From Phyllostachys edulis (lineage: Eukaryota; Streptophyta; Magnoliopsida; Poales; Poaceae), in contig CM070546.1 of the NCBI GenBank assembly GCA_036346405.1, positions 110,549,684 to 110,613,683 on the forward strand: a DNA stretch of 64,000 nucleotides, written 5' to 3'. This document shows positions 43,445-52,634 of this stretch, one piece after another. Numbering within the stretch: the stretch's first letter is position 1; every line of letters begins with the position of its first letter. The notes below the pieces were generated by a model. It had not been told where the DNA came from and ran no database searches. It saw only the letters and a program-made list of their open reading frames with translations. The position numbers and the translations under genes were made by a program.

Positions 43445-43785
43445 ACGTGAGGGAGGTCCAAATAAACAAGGAGGAGGTCCTAGAGGACATGGGGAGGTCC
43501 TGAAGGACACGAGGTGGTCCAAATAGATAAGGAGGAGGTCCTAGAGGACGTGGGAAGGTCCTGAAGGACACGGGGAGGTCCAAATAGACAATAAGGAGGT
43601 CCTAGAGGATGTGGGGAGGTCCTGAAGGACACGGGGAGGTCCAAATAAATAAGGAGAAGGTCCTAGAGGACGTGGGGAGATCCTGAAGGACACGGGGAGG
43701 TCCAAATAGACAAGGAGGAGGTCCTAGAGGACGTGGAGAGGTCCTGAAGGATACGGAGAGGTCCAAAGAATCTCCAATGAGGTCC
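43445..43785. repeat. Tandem array of GGGGAGGTCCAAATAGACAA units
   Basis: Around five to six copies of a roughly 60-bp unit containing GGAGGAGGTCCTAGAGGACG and GGGAGGTCCTGAAGGACACG, inside the same solo LTR. Strand composition is strongly purine-skewed. Confidence 0.9.
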
Positions 43786-44204
43786 TATGAACACAGAGGA
43801 GAACACAGCCAACGCAGAAAAGAGGAGACCACCAAACTCCACAAACCCAAATAACCTCATGCGATTTTTAGTTAAAGTTCAAATTAATCCATTAAAATCT
43901 ATTCTAAAATTCTCTAGTTAAGTTTTGAATTCTCATCAAAACAAAATGGTTCTTTTTATTTTGAAAGTTCAGAAAGGCTCCAAAAATCAGGGTGTTACAG
44001 CGACGGTCACGACGGGCGGGGAGGAACTCACGCTGGGCCACAAGAAGCGCCCGTCACGGCACTGTTTTTCTGTAGTACCTTTGGGGGTGTTTGGATCAGG
44101 GGTATTTCCGTGTATACTTTCCCCAGAACTATCGGAGTTTTTTTTTTTTTTGCTAGAACAAAACTTTTTTATGTGTAGTAGCAAATCTAGCACCATCTTG
44201 ATAT

Positions 44205-44475
44205 TAAAGCCAAAAAATGACACCGTAGAACCGCCGGTGGGCGACACATCACCGAGACTGCACGCCGGGCGTCCAGAGCCCCTTGTGTGCGCGCCCTGGG
44301 CACTGACACGAGGCACGGCGTAAAGACGAGTCGGACACGAGGCGCGACGCAAAGGCGAGGCCAAACGAGACGTGTTCGTGCCCCTGGCGCACGGACGAGG
44401 GGCTCTGGGCACCTGGCGTGTGGACTCGGTGACGTGACGCCCATCGACGGCTTCGCAGTGCCATTTTTTGCATTG
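44205..44475. repeat. Long imperfect inverted repeat (foldback element)
   Basis: The left arm (from GCCAAAAAATGACACCG, about 44209) pairs with the right arm (GCAGTGCCATTTTTTGCA, about 44453-44470). Pairing continues through GGGCG-CAC-TCACCGAG and CCAGAGCCCCT toward a GC-rich loop near 44320-44370. Outer flanks are also partly complementary. No transposase; superfamily not assigned. Confidence 0.75.
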
Positions 44476-44584
44476 ATCTCCGAAGGAGACTATTTTTGCT
44501 ATTGCACGTGTAAACATTGCTATTTTTGCCAAAAACTCAACTATCGGAAACCCACCCGAAAACGTTGTAGCTTTTGGGAATTTA

Positions 44585-45397
44585 GGCCTTGTTTGGATAC
44601 GCTGTATTTTTGAAGCTTTTTGGCAATACCATGGTATCTAAAAAATATCATAGTATTAAAAGCTTTGAGCTGTTTTGATACAACAACTTTTGTTGTTTTA
44701 TAAACCATAGTACGTCCAATACCACAGTTTTTTTGGAGTTTTAAAAAATACATTCAGGACCTCTTTTTTTCTGACCCGAGCACAGGCCACGCGAGTCGCA
44801 TATCCTGTCGCTACATCGCACCAATATTTTCTCCTGTGTCTCTTATACTTCGGTCGATCCAACTACGTACCACCCATATATAAACAAGCATCCGCTAAGC
44901 AAACCTTCTCTGTTTATTACGATTGGAGCATGTAAGTTAATTAGTGGATAAAGCTTAATAATTCACCGATAATCTTTGTGCACTAGATTTTTAACTAGGG
45001 ATGTATGTATACAGAACATGATTTACACTTGCTATCTTTTTTGTATTCTTCAAGATACAACAGTTTTTAATATCCTCGTAGTCTTCGAAAGATATACAAT
45101 CTTATCTCGAACATATCCTTGATTAGATTCGATCCTCACGTACGTACGTTAGATGAGTAGTTCGTATGCATGTATACAACTTGTTTAAATTTTCGCAAAT
45201 GATGACTACTTAGGCTAGCAACTATTTGTCAAATAAAATACCGCGTAGAAAAACTTCAATTACCAAACACGTCATGGTTTTTCTCGAAACTGTAAAAATT
45301 GTAGTATTTGCAAACTGAGGTATTTCATACCTAGTGCTTCGCAAACCGTGGTTTCCAAATACCATGGTTTTAAAAATTGTAACATCTAAACAGACTC
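44585..45397. mobile_element. PIF/Harbinger-like non-autonomous element
   Basis: TTA duplications (44582-44584 and 45398-45400) flank imperfect terminal inverted repeats GGCCTTGTTTGGAT and GAGTCTGTTTAGAT. Subterminal ACCATGGTAT and AATACCATGG motifs mirror each other. It is 813 bp with no transposase. The GGCC..GTTTGGAT end is typical of Tourist/Harbinger elements in grasses. Confidence 0.75.
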
Positions 45398-45400
45398 TTA

Positions 45401-46339
45401 AGCTGCTTCTAACTTGAGATTTGATGTAAAGGGCCTCGAGTCTCTAGGACAATGGTCCAAAATCCAGACTCAAATTTCCACACAAATTCTAAGTAGAACT
45501 GATGGTGACTGATCAGACTCAAGCTTCCCAAGACCTGGTATGAGGCAGCTACGCCACTGACTACAAACAACACGATCCATTGGTTCACACTCATCCACAC
45601 GCGTATGAGAGGTTGATTGCCTTCCTGCCTACGCATGCAGAATTAGCGATACGGACATTGGTCGAGCCTCGAGACATACAGAACTCCCCTGGTCGCATAT
45701 TACGCATGTGCCAAAGCAAAATTCAAACCCACACGTGGCACGTCCACGTTTGCTTTGCTTCTTCAGTCCCAACCGTGTCGGCATCGTTGAGGGCATTGAC
45801 TAGTCCAGCCCGAGAGGCGAGAGGGAGCTGCCTGCGCCCATAAGTGTCGTCCTAAAATGAATACAGTCAGACTATTTTACATTCACAAACAATATCTTTA
45901 TGAATATATACATCGATTATCATGGAAGAAAATATGAGAAGTTTTGTCTGAAAATAGTTTCATAACGTAAAAGTAATTGGTCATGATTTGAAATAAGTAT
46001 TTTCACTAGGCATCGCGTGAAATCGTTTTTGAATTTTTTTTATGTCGAGTTTAATTAACTTGTTTACAGACTAGTTCAAACAAGTTAGAACTGAAATTGA
46101 AAATATAGTTGTCTTTTTTAATGATTGCTGATTGTAGGTATGTGCTGATCATGTGATAAAATATCATCCAAAGTCTTTGAATTTGAGTTATTTTTGTTCA
46201 AAGGTATGTTTTCATTTGAATTGTTATACCCTAAAACTGCAAAATTCGAAAAATATACTCAAATTTGACCTGAATTCGTGCATCTAAAGCATGGTGCCCC
46301 ATTTCAGCGTCCCTTGCATAATATTATAATTTTATTACA
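45401..46339. other. Intergenic region without a supported gene
   Basis: One short GC-richer stretch (about 45580-45840) is open but not recognisable. The rest is AT-rich. Confidence 0.5.
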
Positions 46340-46846
46340 TCTATTATATACTAAAAGTCGATGACAGTACTTTAAGAGTTGCTAACAAAAAAGAGGAATA
46401 TACTAGAAATTCTCACAAAAAAGCAAAACATCTAGCCCTAATTTGGTGGGTCCTAATTTTAAAGGCTTATATTTGATAGTTGACTTAGACAAATAAGAAT
46501 ATATCTATATCCACTTAGAGAAAATATCTAACCATTTATCCGGTGGACCCGAGTTATAACGACTCCGATTAAAAGAAAGAGTCCATGTCAAGCACAATCC
46601 AAACTAAGAGAAATTCGGAATAAAAAATAAATAAATAAGAGCAATTTGATTTCCATATGACTTCCAAAGTAGCCTCCATAAAAAACTAAAATTCGGAATA
46701 ATAATTAAATGAAAATTAGCAAAAAAAAATTTAAAAAGAGTAAATGTCAAGTACAATCGAAATGAACTAAATAATAATAATAATAGCAGTTTGATTTCCA
46801 TACGAATTCTAAAGTAAATCCCTGAAAAACTAAATTTCGGAATAAT

Positions 46847-48198
46847 TAGGGGTGGACATTTTTATACAGAAACATCTCACCGAACCGAACCAAATTAACC
46901 CTACATTGTCGGTTTTCGGTATTAGATTCGGTTTTTATTTTCGTGCTATTCGATCTTCGGTTCGGTTTTCAATCTCCAGAAACCGAATAGACTGAAGACC
47001 GACTCCCAATCGTTTAGAGAACTTTTTTTTTATTAATTAACCTTTTTTGAATTTTATTTTAAAGTTAACCCCCGACGCACTTTATTTTCAATTCTGATCC
47101 CTTTGGTCACGCCACGAGTGGTGGCGTGACAAAACAACACTATTACGCGCCAGGATAAGTCCCCAAAATAGCACTTTTTTGTCACGCCACTGGTTGTGGC
47201 GTGACCAAATAACACTGTCACGCCACTTGACAATAGTTTGACCAGAAATAGGCTGGCGTGACAGTGTTATTTTGTCACGCCACGGGTGGTGGCGTGACCA
47301 AAGGGGTCAGAATTGGAAATAAAGTGCGCTGGAGGTTAACTTTAAAATAAAATTCAAAAAAAGGTTAATCAATAAAAAAATTCCCGTTTAGACCAGCTCT
47401 CACTCACAGACTCGTAGTCCCGCACTCGCTCAAGCCATTAGGCGGGCCAAGGCCCAGTGGCCCCCACCCAACTCGGCAAATCACCACCAAATCCCATTCT
47501 TCTCCTCCTAACCCTAGCCACCTCCTGTAAGTCGCCAGGTGCAAGGCACCCCAATCCTCCCACTCGCACCGCCTTTCTCCACTACACCAGTAGCCTACTG
47601 CCACCAGGACTCCAGCCACCGTTGCGCCAGGGCTAGGCCTTCACCGGCCACTACGCATTTGCCTCCATGGGGAGGGGCGAGCATGGCAAGGATGTGAGGG
47701 CAGCAAATCAGCGAGGGGTGGAGACGGCCTGAAGAGATGCCGACGCTACGCCAAAATCCATGACGAGCGGTCGAGCGCCATCTACGCCACCTCCATCCAG
47801 ATCTGGAGGACGGGTGGCTAGGCGGCGGCGCTCTTGTAGCCCATCTTGATGAGGATTCTTCTCTTCCTTTCTATTTCTTTTTTCTTATTTAGATGATGGT
47901 TTTGTTGTTGGTTGTGTTTGGGATTCTTGATAGTCTCTTTAGAAACCGAGAGAAATAATAGATTGTTTGGGATTCAGGTCGTGAGTGTTCATGTGTGTCA
48001 ATCTAAATCTGAGTGTTGATGAGCTACAATTAGGTATACCGAAACACTGAATTAACCGAACCGAATTATTTCGGTTAATTAGGTTCAGTTTTTTATTTTT
48101 ACCCTGGTTAATTTGGTAGCAACCTTTCAAAAACCAAAATATTTTTTTACCGAATAAACCAAACCAAATTTACCGTATAAACTGAATGCCCACACCTA
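46847..48198. mobile_element. Non-autonomous hAT-type element nested in the Helitron
   Basis: TAGGGGTGGACAT ... ATGCCCACACCTA ends with the 8-bp duplication GGAATAAT (46839-46846 and 48199-48206). Subterminal CCGAAC and TTCGGTT repeats lie near both ends. The interior contains a palindromic MITE (47019-47384) and a GC-rich segment (about 47400-47850) that may be captured host sequence. There is no transposase. Confidence 0.9.
47019..47384. mobile_element. Palindromic MITE (MULE-like) nested in the hAT
   Basis: A 366-bp element whose two arms of about 105 bp are near-perfect inverted copies (GGTTAACTTTAAAATAAAAT, CAGAATTGGAAATAAAG and GTCACGCCAC...GTGGCGTGAC in both). Flanks share CGTTTAGA (47011-47018 and 47385-47392). 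One further base mismatches, so the duplication is 8 bp or a diverged 9 bp. It has long arms and no coding. Confidence 0.88.
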
Positions 48199-48472
48199 GG
48201 AATAATAATTAAAATAAAATAGAAATGAGATTTTGACACAAATTCCAGCTTAAAACTAAAAAGAAACCCATGGCAAGTACAATCCAAAAACATGCAAATT
48301 TGGAATAAAAATTAAAGGATGATTGGATATTTGATTTGTAAACAAATTTTAAACCTAAATTCCAAAAAAATTAAACTTATACTGATTAGGCACTCCGAAG
48401 AAACTCTGTGTTAACTAGAAAGATCTAGTCATTTATCTCGTTAACCCAAGTTATAGTGACTCAAATCTAGTA

Positions 48473-48715
48473 CTCCCTCCATTCTTTTAAGTGACGTTTT
48501 TTTACTTTTCATGGTCTACGAAATGTGACATATAGTGTTACTTTTTGTTATTATATCTTGATGAAATTATAATATTATGAAAGTATTTTTAATGACAAAT
48601 CTAATGATATAGTTTTCATGTAACCAATCTAAATATTTTTAAATATATTAGTGGTCAAACTTTAGAATTTGACAAGACCGATTCTAAGGTGTCACTTAAA
48701 AAATAACATAGGGGG
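48473..48715. mobile_element. Stowaway (Tc1/mariner-type) MITE
   Basis: TA-CTCCCTCCATTCTTTTAAGTGAC opens the element. The other end reads the same way in reverse (GTCACTTAAAAAATAACATAGGGGG-TA). It is 243 bp and AT-rich, with TA duplications at 48471 and 48716. Confidence 0.88.
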
Positions 48716-49186
48716 TATATAGTACAAATTGATGATGTGTGGTTCACAAGTGCTAAGAAAAAAAAAGATAAATAACCTAAAAATTCTCACCAAAAAAGAA
48801 AAATATCGGGCCCTTAATTTGGTGGACCCTAATTATGATTGATAGCTCATAACCACTGGATGCTACCAGAAAAATAAACACATGCTAGAAATTCTAAAAA
48901 AAAGAAATATGGCCAGGTGGACCCAACTTATGATTAAAAATCACAACTATTAGATGTTATTAGGCAACCTATTTAAACTGAAAAGATAAGAAATAATGAA
49001 TGTGTTTTAAGATTAAAAGATAAGAAGGAAACTAAAGTAAAAAAAATAGGGCTTAACCTAAATAGACCACATGTGAACACAAAAAAGGGAACCCCGAACC
49101 ACGTACGTTTCACTCGGCCGTCTTTTTGAGTGCAAATAAGGAAGAGTTTTTATAACAAAAACAAAATTAGAAACAAAGAAAATAAT

Positions 49187-49443
49187 TTTTTAAGAGGGCA
49201 AAAGGCGGATGCACACCACACTCCTACATAACTAACACCACAAGCACGCACGAACACCTGTGTATGTCCCCTACACATGCAAGGAATATTGGAAGCTCTA
49301 AGGCGTCACTGAAAGATGAGTGCTTGCACACGCGTGTGTTCTCAAATTATTTAAGTGAGACGCACTAGGTCGATCCGGAGATCGAACCTAGGCATGTGGG
49401 ACATTCCCCCCATGTCTCCACCACTAAGCTATCACTTAATCAT
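49187..49443 (-). mobile_element. tRNA-derived SINE
   Basis: On the minus strand an A-box-like TAGCTTAGTGGTGG (49420-49433) is followed about 30 bp later by a B box GGTTCGATCTCC (49377-49388), the internal RNA polymerase III promoter of a tRNA-related SINE head. An unrelated body follows down to about 49187 and ends toward an A/T-rich tract. A clean target duplication is not obvious. It lies inside the Helitron. Confidence 0.7.
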
Positions 49444-49616
49444 CAAGAAATGAATCTTTATGAAAAAATATTGTCTTTATGCTTGATTTCCAACTGTATG
49501 TATGTAATACATCTACCTTAGTGTGATTCGAAATTAGTAATATTTATACATAATTAATTACACTTTATCAATCTATAATGATGATGTCCGTGCAAGGGCG
49601 TTGGTCACCTTGCTAG

Positions 49617-50129
49617 TTATGATAGAAATTAGTGGTCAAAATTATGTTCGGGCTGCGACGATATCCAAAACAATACTTGTCTATGTGACCAGAGGGAGTA
49701 TCTCTGCCGCCCGCATGCGCATGTGTAATTAACCTTTTAACGTGACATTTTATGCTTTAGAAAGGACCAAATAAAAAGTTAGCCCAATAAGTATTTCGGC
49801 TACACAAGGATTGCCAAAATGAAAGAGGAACCGTGGCCTACTTTGACCATACCACACACATTCACACATGTACCGAGCAAATCTCCACAGCCACACGTCA
49901 CACGTGCAAGTTCGCCATAACTGAGCTGGTCCAGACTGGACTGATTACTCTTGACTAATCTGGTCATCTCTCCCGGCGTTCGCGACCATGTCAAACCAGC
50001 TCTCCCGTCGTACTTGTCTCACGCGCGTGCCACCAACTGCTCCTCGCTATATATACAGCCATCAAAACTATCAAAAAGTAAGTACGTATCTATAATCTGA
50101 TAAACGGGAAAAGAAAAAGGTCTCGTGCA
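49617..50129 (+). promoter_or_regulatory. Upstream region and TATA box of the VQ gene
   Basis: CTATATATAC at about 50047-50056 is a good TATA box, about 80 bp before the start codon. Upstream (49680-49700) GAGGGAGTA looks like one end of a lost Stowaway MITE. ACGTGT-type motifs occur near 49890-49910 but prove nothing alone. Confidence 0.6.
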
Positions 50130-50384
50130 ATGGAGCAAGCTACTAGCAGGTGTGTCATAGTGAAGCACATCGTGACGCAGTACGTCCAGACCAACGCCGG
50201 GGACTTCAAGTCCGTCGTGCAGAGCCTCACGGCGAAGGAGGACTCGTCGGCGGCTGCGAACGGTGGACGGGAATGGAGGCGAGGGCAGCTGCCTCGGCCG
50301 GCGGGGACGGTGAAGAACGAGGGCTCAGAAGCGATGATGCAGTCCATGGAGGAACTGCTTGATTTCTTGATGAGAGATGATTGA
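50130..50384 (+). CDS. Small VQ-motif protein
   Basis: VQ proteins are small plant nuclear cofactors, many of which bind WRKY transcription factors through the FxxxVQxxTG motif and tune defence or stress responses. This intronless 84-residue frame starts at ATG 50130 (MEQATSRCVIVKHIVTQYVQ) with the VQ motif at residues 25-35 as FKSVVQSLTAK. The usual final glycine is alanine. A Ser/Ala/Gly linker and a basic stretch follow, then an acidic hydrophobic C-terminus (MMQSMEELLDFLMRDD), as in other short VQ proteins. There is no signal peptide or membrane segment. A TATA box lies upstream. It is the only host gene here that looks complete, lying in a small gap between a Helitron and a PMD element. 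Expression is not known. Confidence 0.85.
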   Translation: MEQATSRCVIVKHIVTQYVQTNAGDFKSVVQSLTAKEDSSAAANGGREWRRGQLPRPAGTVKNEGSEAMMQSMEELLDFLMRDD

Positions 50385-50799
50385 CTATGGCGGTTGCGTT
50401 GTTGCTGGTTGATCGATTCCTTTCCTTCGAATGTGCCGATGTACGTTTGTGGATGAAATGCATGCCGTAGAGAAACCCGTCAAGTCAGCGAAAGGAGAGT
50501 TCTTTTTTCCGGTATTGTCACTTTTACGTACCATATATAGAAAAAGGCGTATAATTTTTTTTTGTCAAATATAGCACCTGTCCACACGTCGCCGCGGCCA
50601 CACAGCCACCATGCGGTCACGCTCACGAACCGCCACGTGTCCGCTTAGTTAGGGCTTGTGTCCGATTAGGTTAGGGTTAGAATTTAAGCCGGAATTAGGA
50701 ATTAGGGTTAGGGTTTAAGCGGTGATTTTTGTTTCAATTTTAAAATATAGCAAACGACCTCAAACAATTATAAAATTTTACGTGGAGCCCCCCGACACA
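50385..50799. other. 3' flank of the VQ gene
   Basis: No further gene. Around 50640-50720 there are a few TTAGGG-like words, too few and irregular to be a telomeric repeat. AACCGCCACGTG near 50623 resembles the inner part of the inverted repeat at 50845. Confidence 0.5.
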
Positions 50800-50867
50800 G
50801 TATACTTCCTTGTACAAATTTGCCATAATTTTATTCATCCAGAACCGCCACGTGCTCTCTCACAATT
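50800..50867 (+). repeat. Left inverted repeat of the copy B element
   Basis: GTATACTTCCTTGTACAAAT, then GCCATAATTTTATTCATCCA and GAACCGCCACGTGCTCTCTC. It is the complement of 56343-56412 with only a handful of differences. Confidence 0.88.
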
Positions 50868-51484
50868 TCATAAACGTGTACTGTTTGTACAGATTTGTAA
50901 ATGTAGAAAATGAGCTCTAAAAATTATGATTTTTTTTATTGTCTAATGTTTTGATAATTTTATATGTGTTCTGGAATTGTCTCGAAAATTTAGGATTTAG
51001 GTTGCGAGAATTTGGATTTTAGGTTACCGAAATTAGGGTTTCATGATTTCATGTGACTTGGAATATATTTGAGATTTGCTGGGTTACATTTTGGTGATAT
51101 ACATGTCTTGACAGCAAGGTATATTTGTGGTCTATAGGAGGTTGCGGGATATTCCAAATATGCTATACTTTTCCCTACTTCTGGAAAATTATTTGTTAGA
51201 CTCGCAAGAATATTTTGGTATGTTGTTGTGGTGTACTAAATTTCTGAAGAATTTTGTTAGGTACCAATGATTCGTAAGTACGAAGGTAGGTGATATTGCG
51301 ATACGCCAGGAAATTCATACATGGTAACATACACGACAGTTTTGGAGAAATGGCACAACGATAACAACACGACAGTTGATCCGACAAGGGGTTACATGGC
51401 ACGTAGGCTAACGAACCAAGGACGGTACACGCATGCCTTTAGGGAATTAGAAATACATGGGACATATGGACGAAGAGGGTCGGA

Positions 51485-52235
51485 CTACTGCGTGGACCAG
51501 GGCCATTTGCCCTTCCTTGCAAGCTCGGCGTTGTACTCCTCGTCTGCCACCTTGGCCTCAGCCGCCATTTCCCTCTTTTGCTCGCACTCCCTCTCGCGAG
51601 CCTCGCGCTCCCTGCTCCTACACGCCTCGAGATAGGCCTGCGTCTCCCGCCAGATACGCTGGTTGTTCTCTTTGGTGCGGCGTTCCTCCTTCCTCCTCTC
51701 GCGGTCCCTGTTGGCATCCCACTTCTCGCAGTCGAGAGTCCATTGGTCGTGTGGGTGGATCTTTAGGTTGATTCACTTGCCATAGCCACATAGCAGATCC
51801 AGGGACTACGGGTAGATGGGAGAGGTTGTTAGTGCGCATTTGGAAGAGAAATGGTAGGGGAACATACTATAACATGTTCTTACCGGCTGCTGGTAGTGGC
51901 TCGTGTCCCAATGGTGGTTGGGGTAGTTGCAGGAGTAGTTCGCGCAATCTCAGTAACGCATGCCTAGGCTTAGCCGATGCTTGGACTTGAAGAACTTGTA
52001 GTTGTCCCTACACCATCAGAGGGGCGGCGTCTCCCCCTCGAGTGGGTGTTGCGGCGAATTCTCAGTTGAGATGTTGTGGCAGGGGTTGCTGCTACACGGG
52101 ATGGTGTCATTGCGAGGAGGTGTCCTCTTGGCACGCTTCCTTTGTTCCTCCTGGGCCGCATACTACCTTTGCATTTCGCAGATCTCCTCCGAGTGCTCGT
52201 CTATCTGAGCAAGATTGTGTTGAAATCTGGATGTA
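51485..52235 (-). pseudogene. Zinc-finger-like/coiled-coil protein downstream of PMD, copy B
   Basis: This is the minus-strand homologue of 35823-36543. Recognisable pieces are YAAQEEQRKRAKRTPPRNDT, CRDNYKFFKSKHRLSLGMRY, DCANYSCNYPNHHWDT, a donor/acceptor pair around 51900-51800, then HDQWTLDCEKWDANRDRERR, a charged helix and KGKWPWSTQ with its stop at 51485. Stops replace the first zinc-finger-like cysteine region and the tryptophan of RYW. Copies A and B therefore decayed by different mutations, so both derive from an intact ancestor. Function unknown. Confidence 0.65.
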
Positions 52236-52319
52236 GGAGAACATGGCGTGGAAGGGGTAGTACTTATATGTCGAGTAGGCGCTAAGTACGTGGCTGAATT
52301 GTAATTCGGTTAAAGGAAA

Positions 52320-52500
52320 TCCGCATCTGCGAGGCAGCGGCCCTGAGGAGACTCATCGGGTCACGTCGCTGCACAAAGCTGACTCGTCGGGTCACGTCAC
52401 TACGCAAAGCTGACTCGTCGGGTCACGTCGCAGTGTGTTGTCTTGTCGTTTGGAAAAGTTAGTGTTGCAGTGTGTTGTGTTGTCATTCTGAAAATTCAAA
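52320..52500. repeat. Short direct repeats between the copy B genes
   Basis: GACTCGTCGGGTCACGTC and close variants occur three times near 52347-52430. They are followed by AGTGTGTTGTCTTGTCG-like words, complementary to the 112-bp repeats of copy A. Confidence 0.65.
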
Positions 52501-52634
52501 GACGTTTTCATACATAAAATTTGAAGGTTACAATATTGCTCTGTTGTTTGAGGATTTAAAATCATTACATGAACCAATTTAAGACTTTTTCATACATAAA
52601 ATTAGAAACTCGAGTTCACATGATACAATATGGT

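Larger units (their letters stand above)
40362..43999 (-). mobile_element. Solo LTR of a Ty3/gypsy-like element, about 3.6 kb
   Basis: On the minus strand the block begins TGTAACACCCTGATTTTTGG, a common opening for grass gypsy LTRs, and ends GCCATA rather than a canonical CA. GCGAC at 40357-40361 and 44000-44004 forms a perfect 5-bp target duplication, supporting a single solo LTR. It contains AGGTCC-rich tandem arrays. Scattered similarity (TATTCGAATAG, ACTCTGCAGAGGTGT, AACTTTACCCACAA) links it with the LTR at 60.7-64 kb. No gene is seen. Confidence 0.75.
46340..49616 (+). mobile_element. Non-autonomous Helitron-like element hosting four other insertions
   Basis: It begins TCTATTATATACTAAAAG after an A and ends CCGTGCAAGGGCGTTGGTCA-CCTTG-CTAG before a T. 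These are the start, the subterminal hairpin (here imperfect) and the CTAG end expected of plant Helitrons inserted between A and T. No Rep/helicase is encoded. Inside lie a hAT element, a MITE within that hAT, a Stowaway MITE and a SINE. Without these, the element would be about 1.4 kb. Confidence 0.72.

Noticed and set aside
42740..43785. Regular repeats that might be read as a CRISPR array
   Set aside because: The units are contiguous purine-rich tandem repeats with related, not unique, spacers inside a plant LTR; there are no cas genes.
50640..50720. Telomere-like TTAGGG words
   Set aside because: Only two or three irregular units and not the plant TTTAGGG register; too short for an interstitial telomere.
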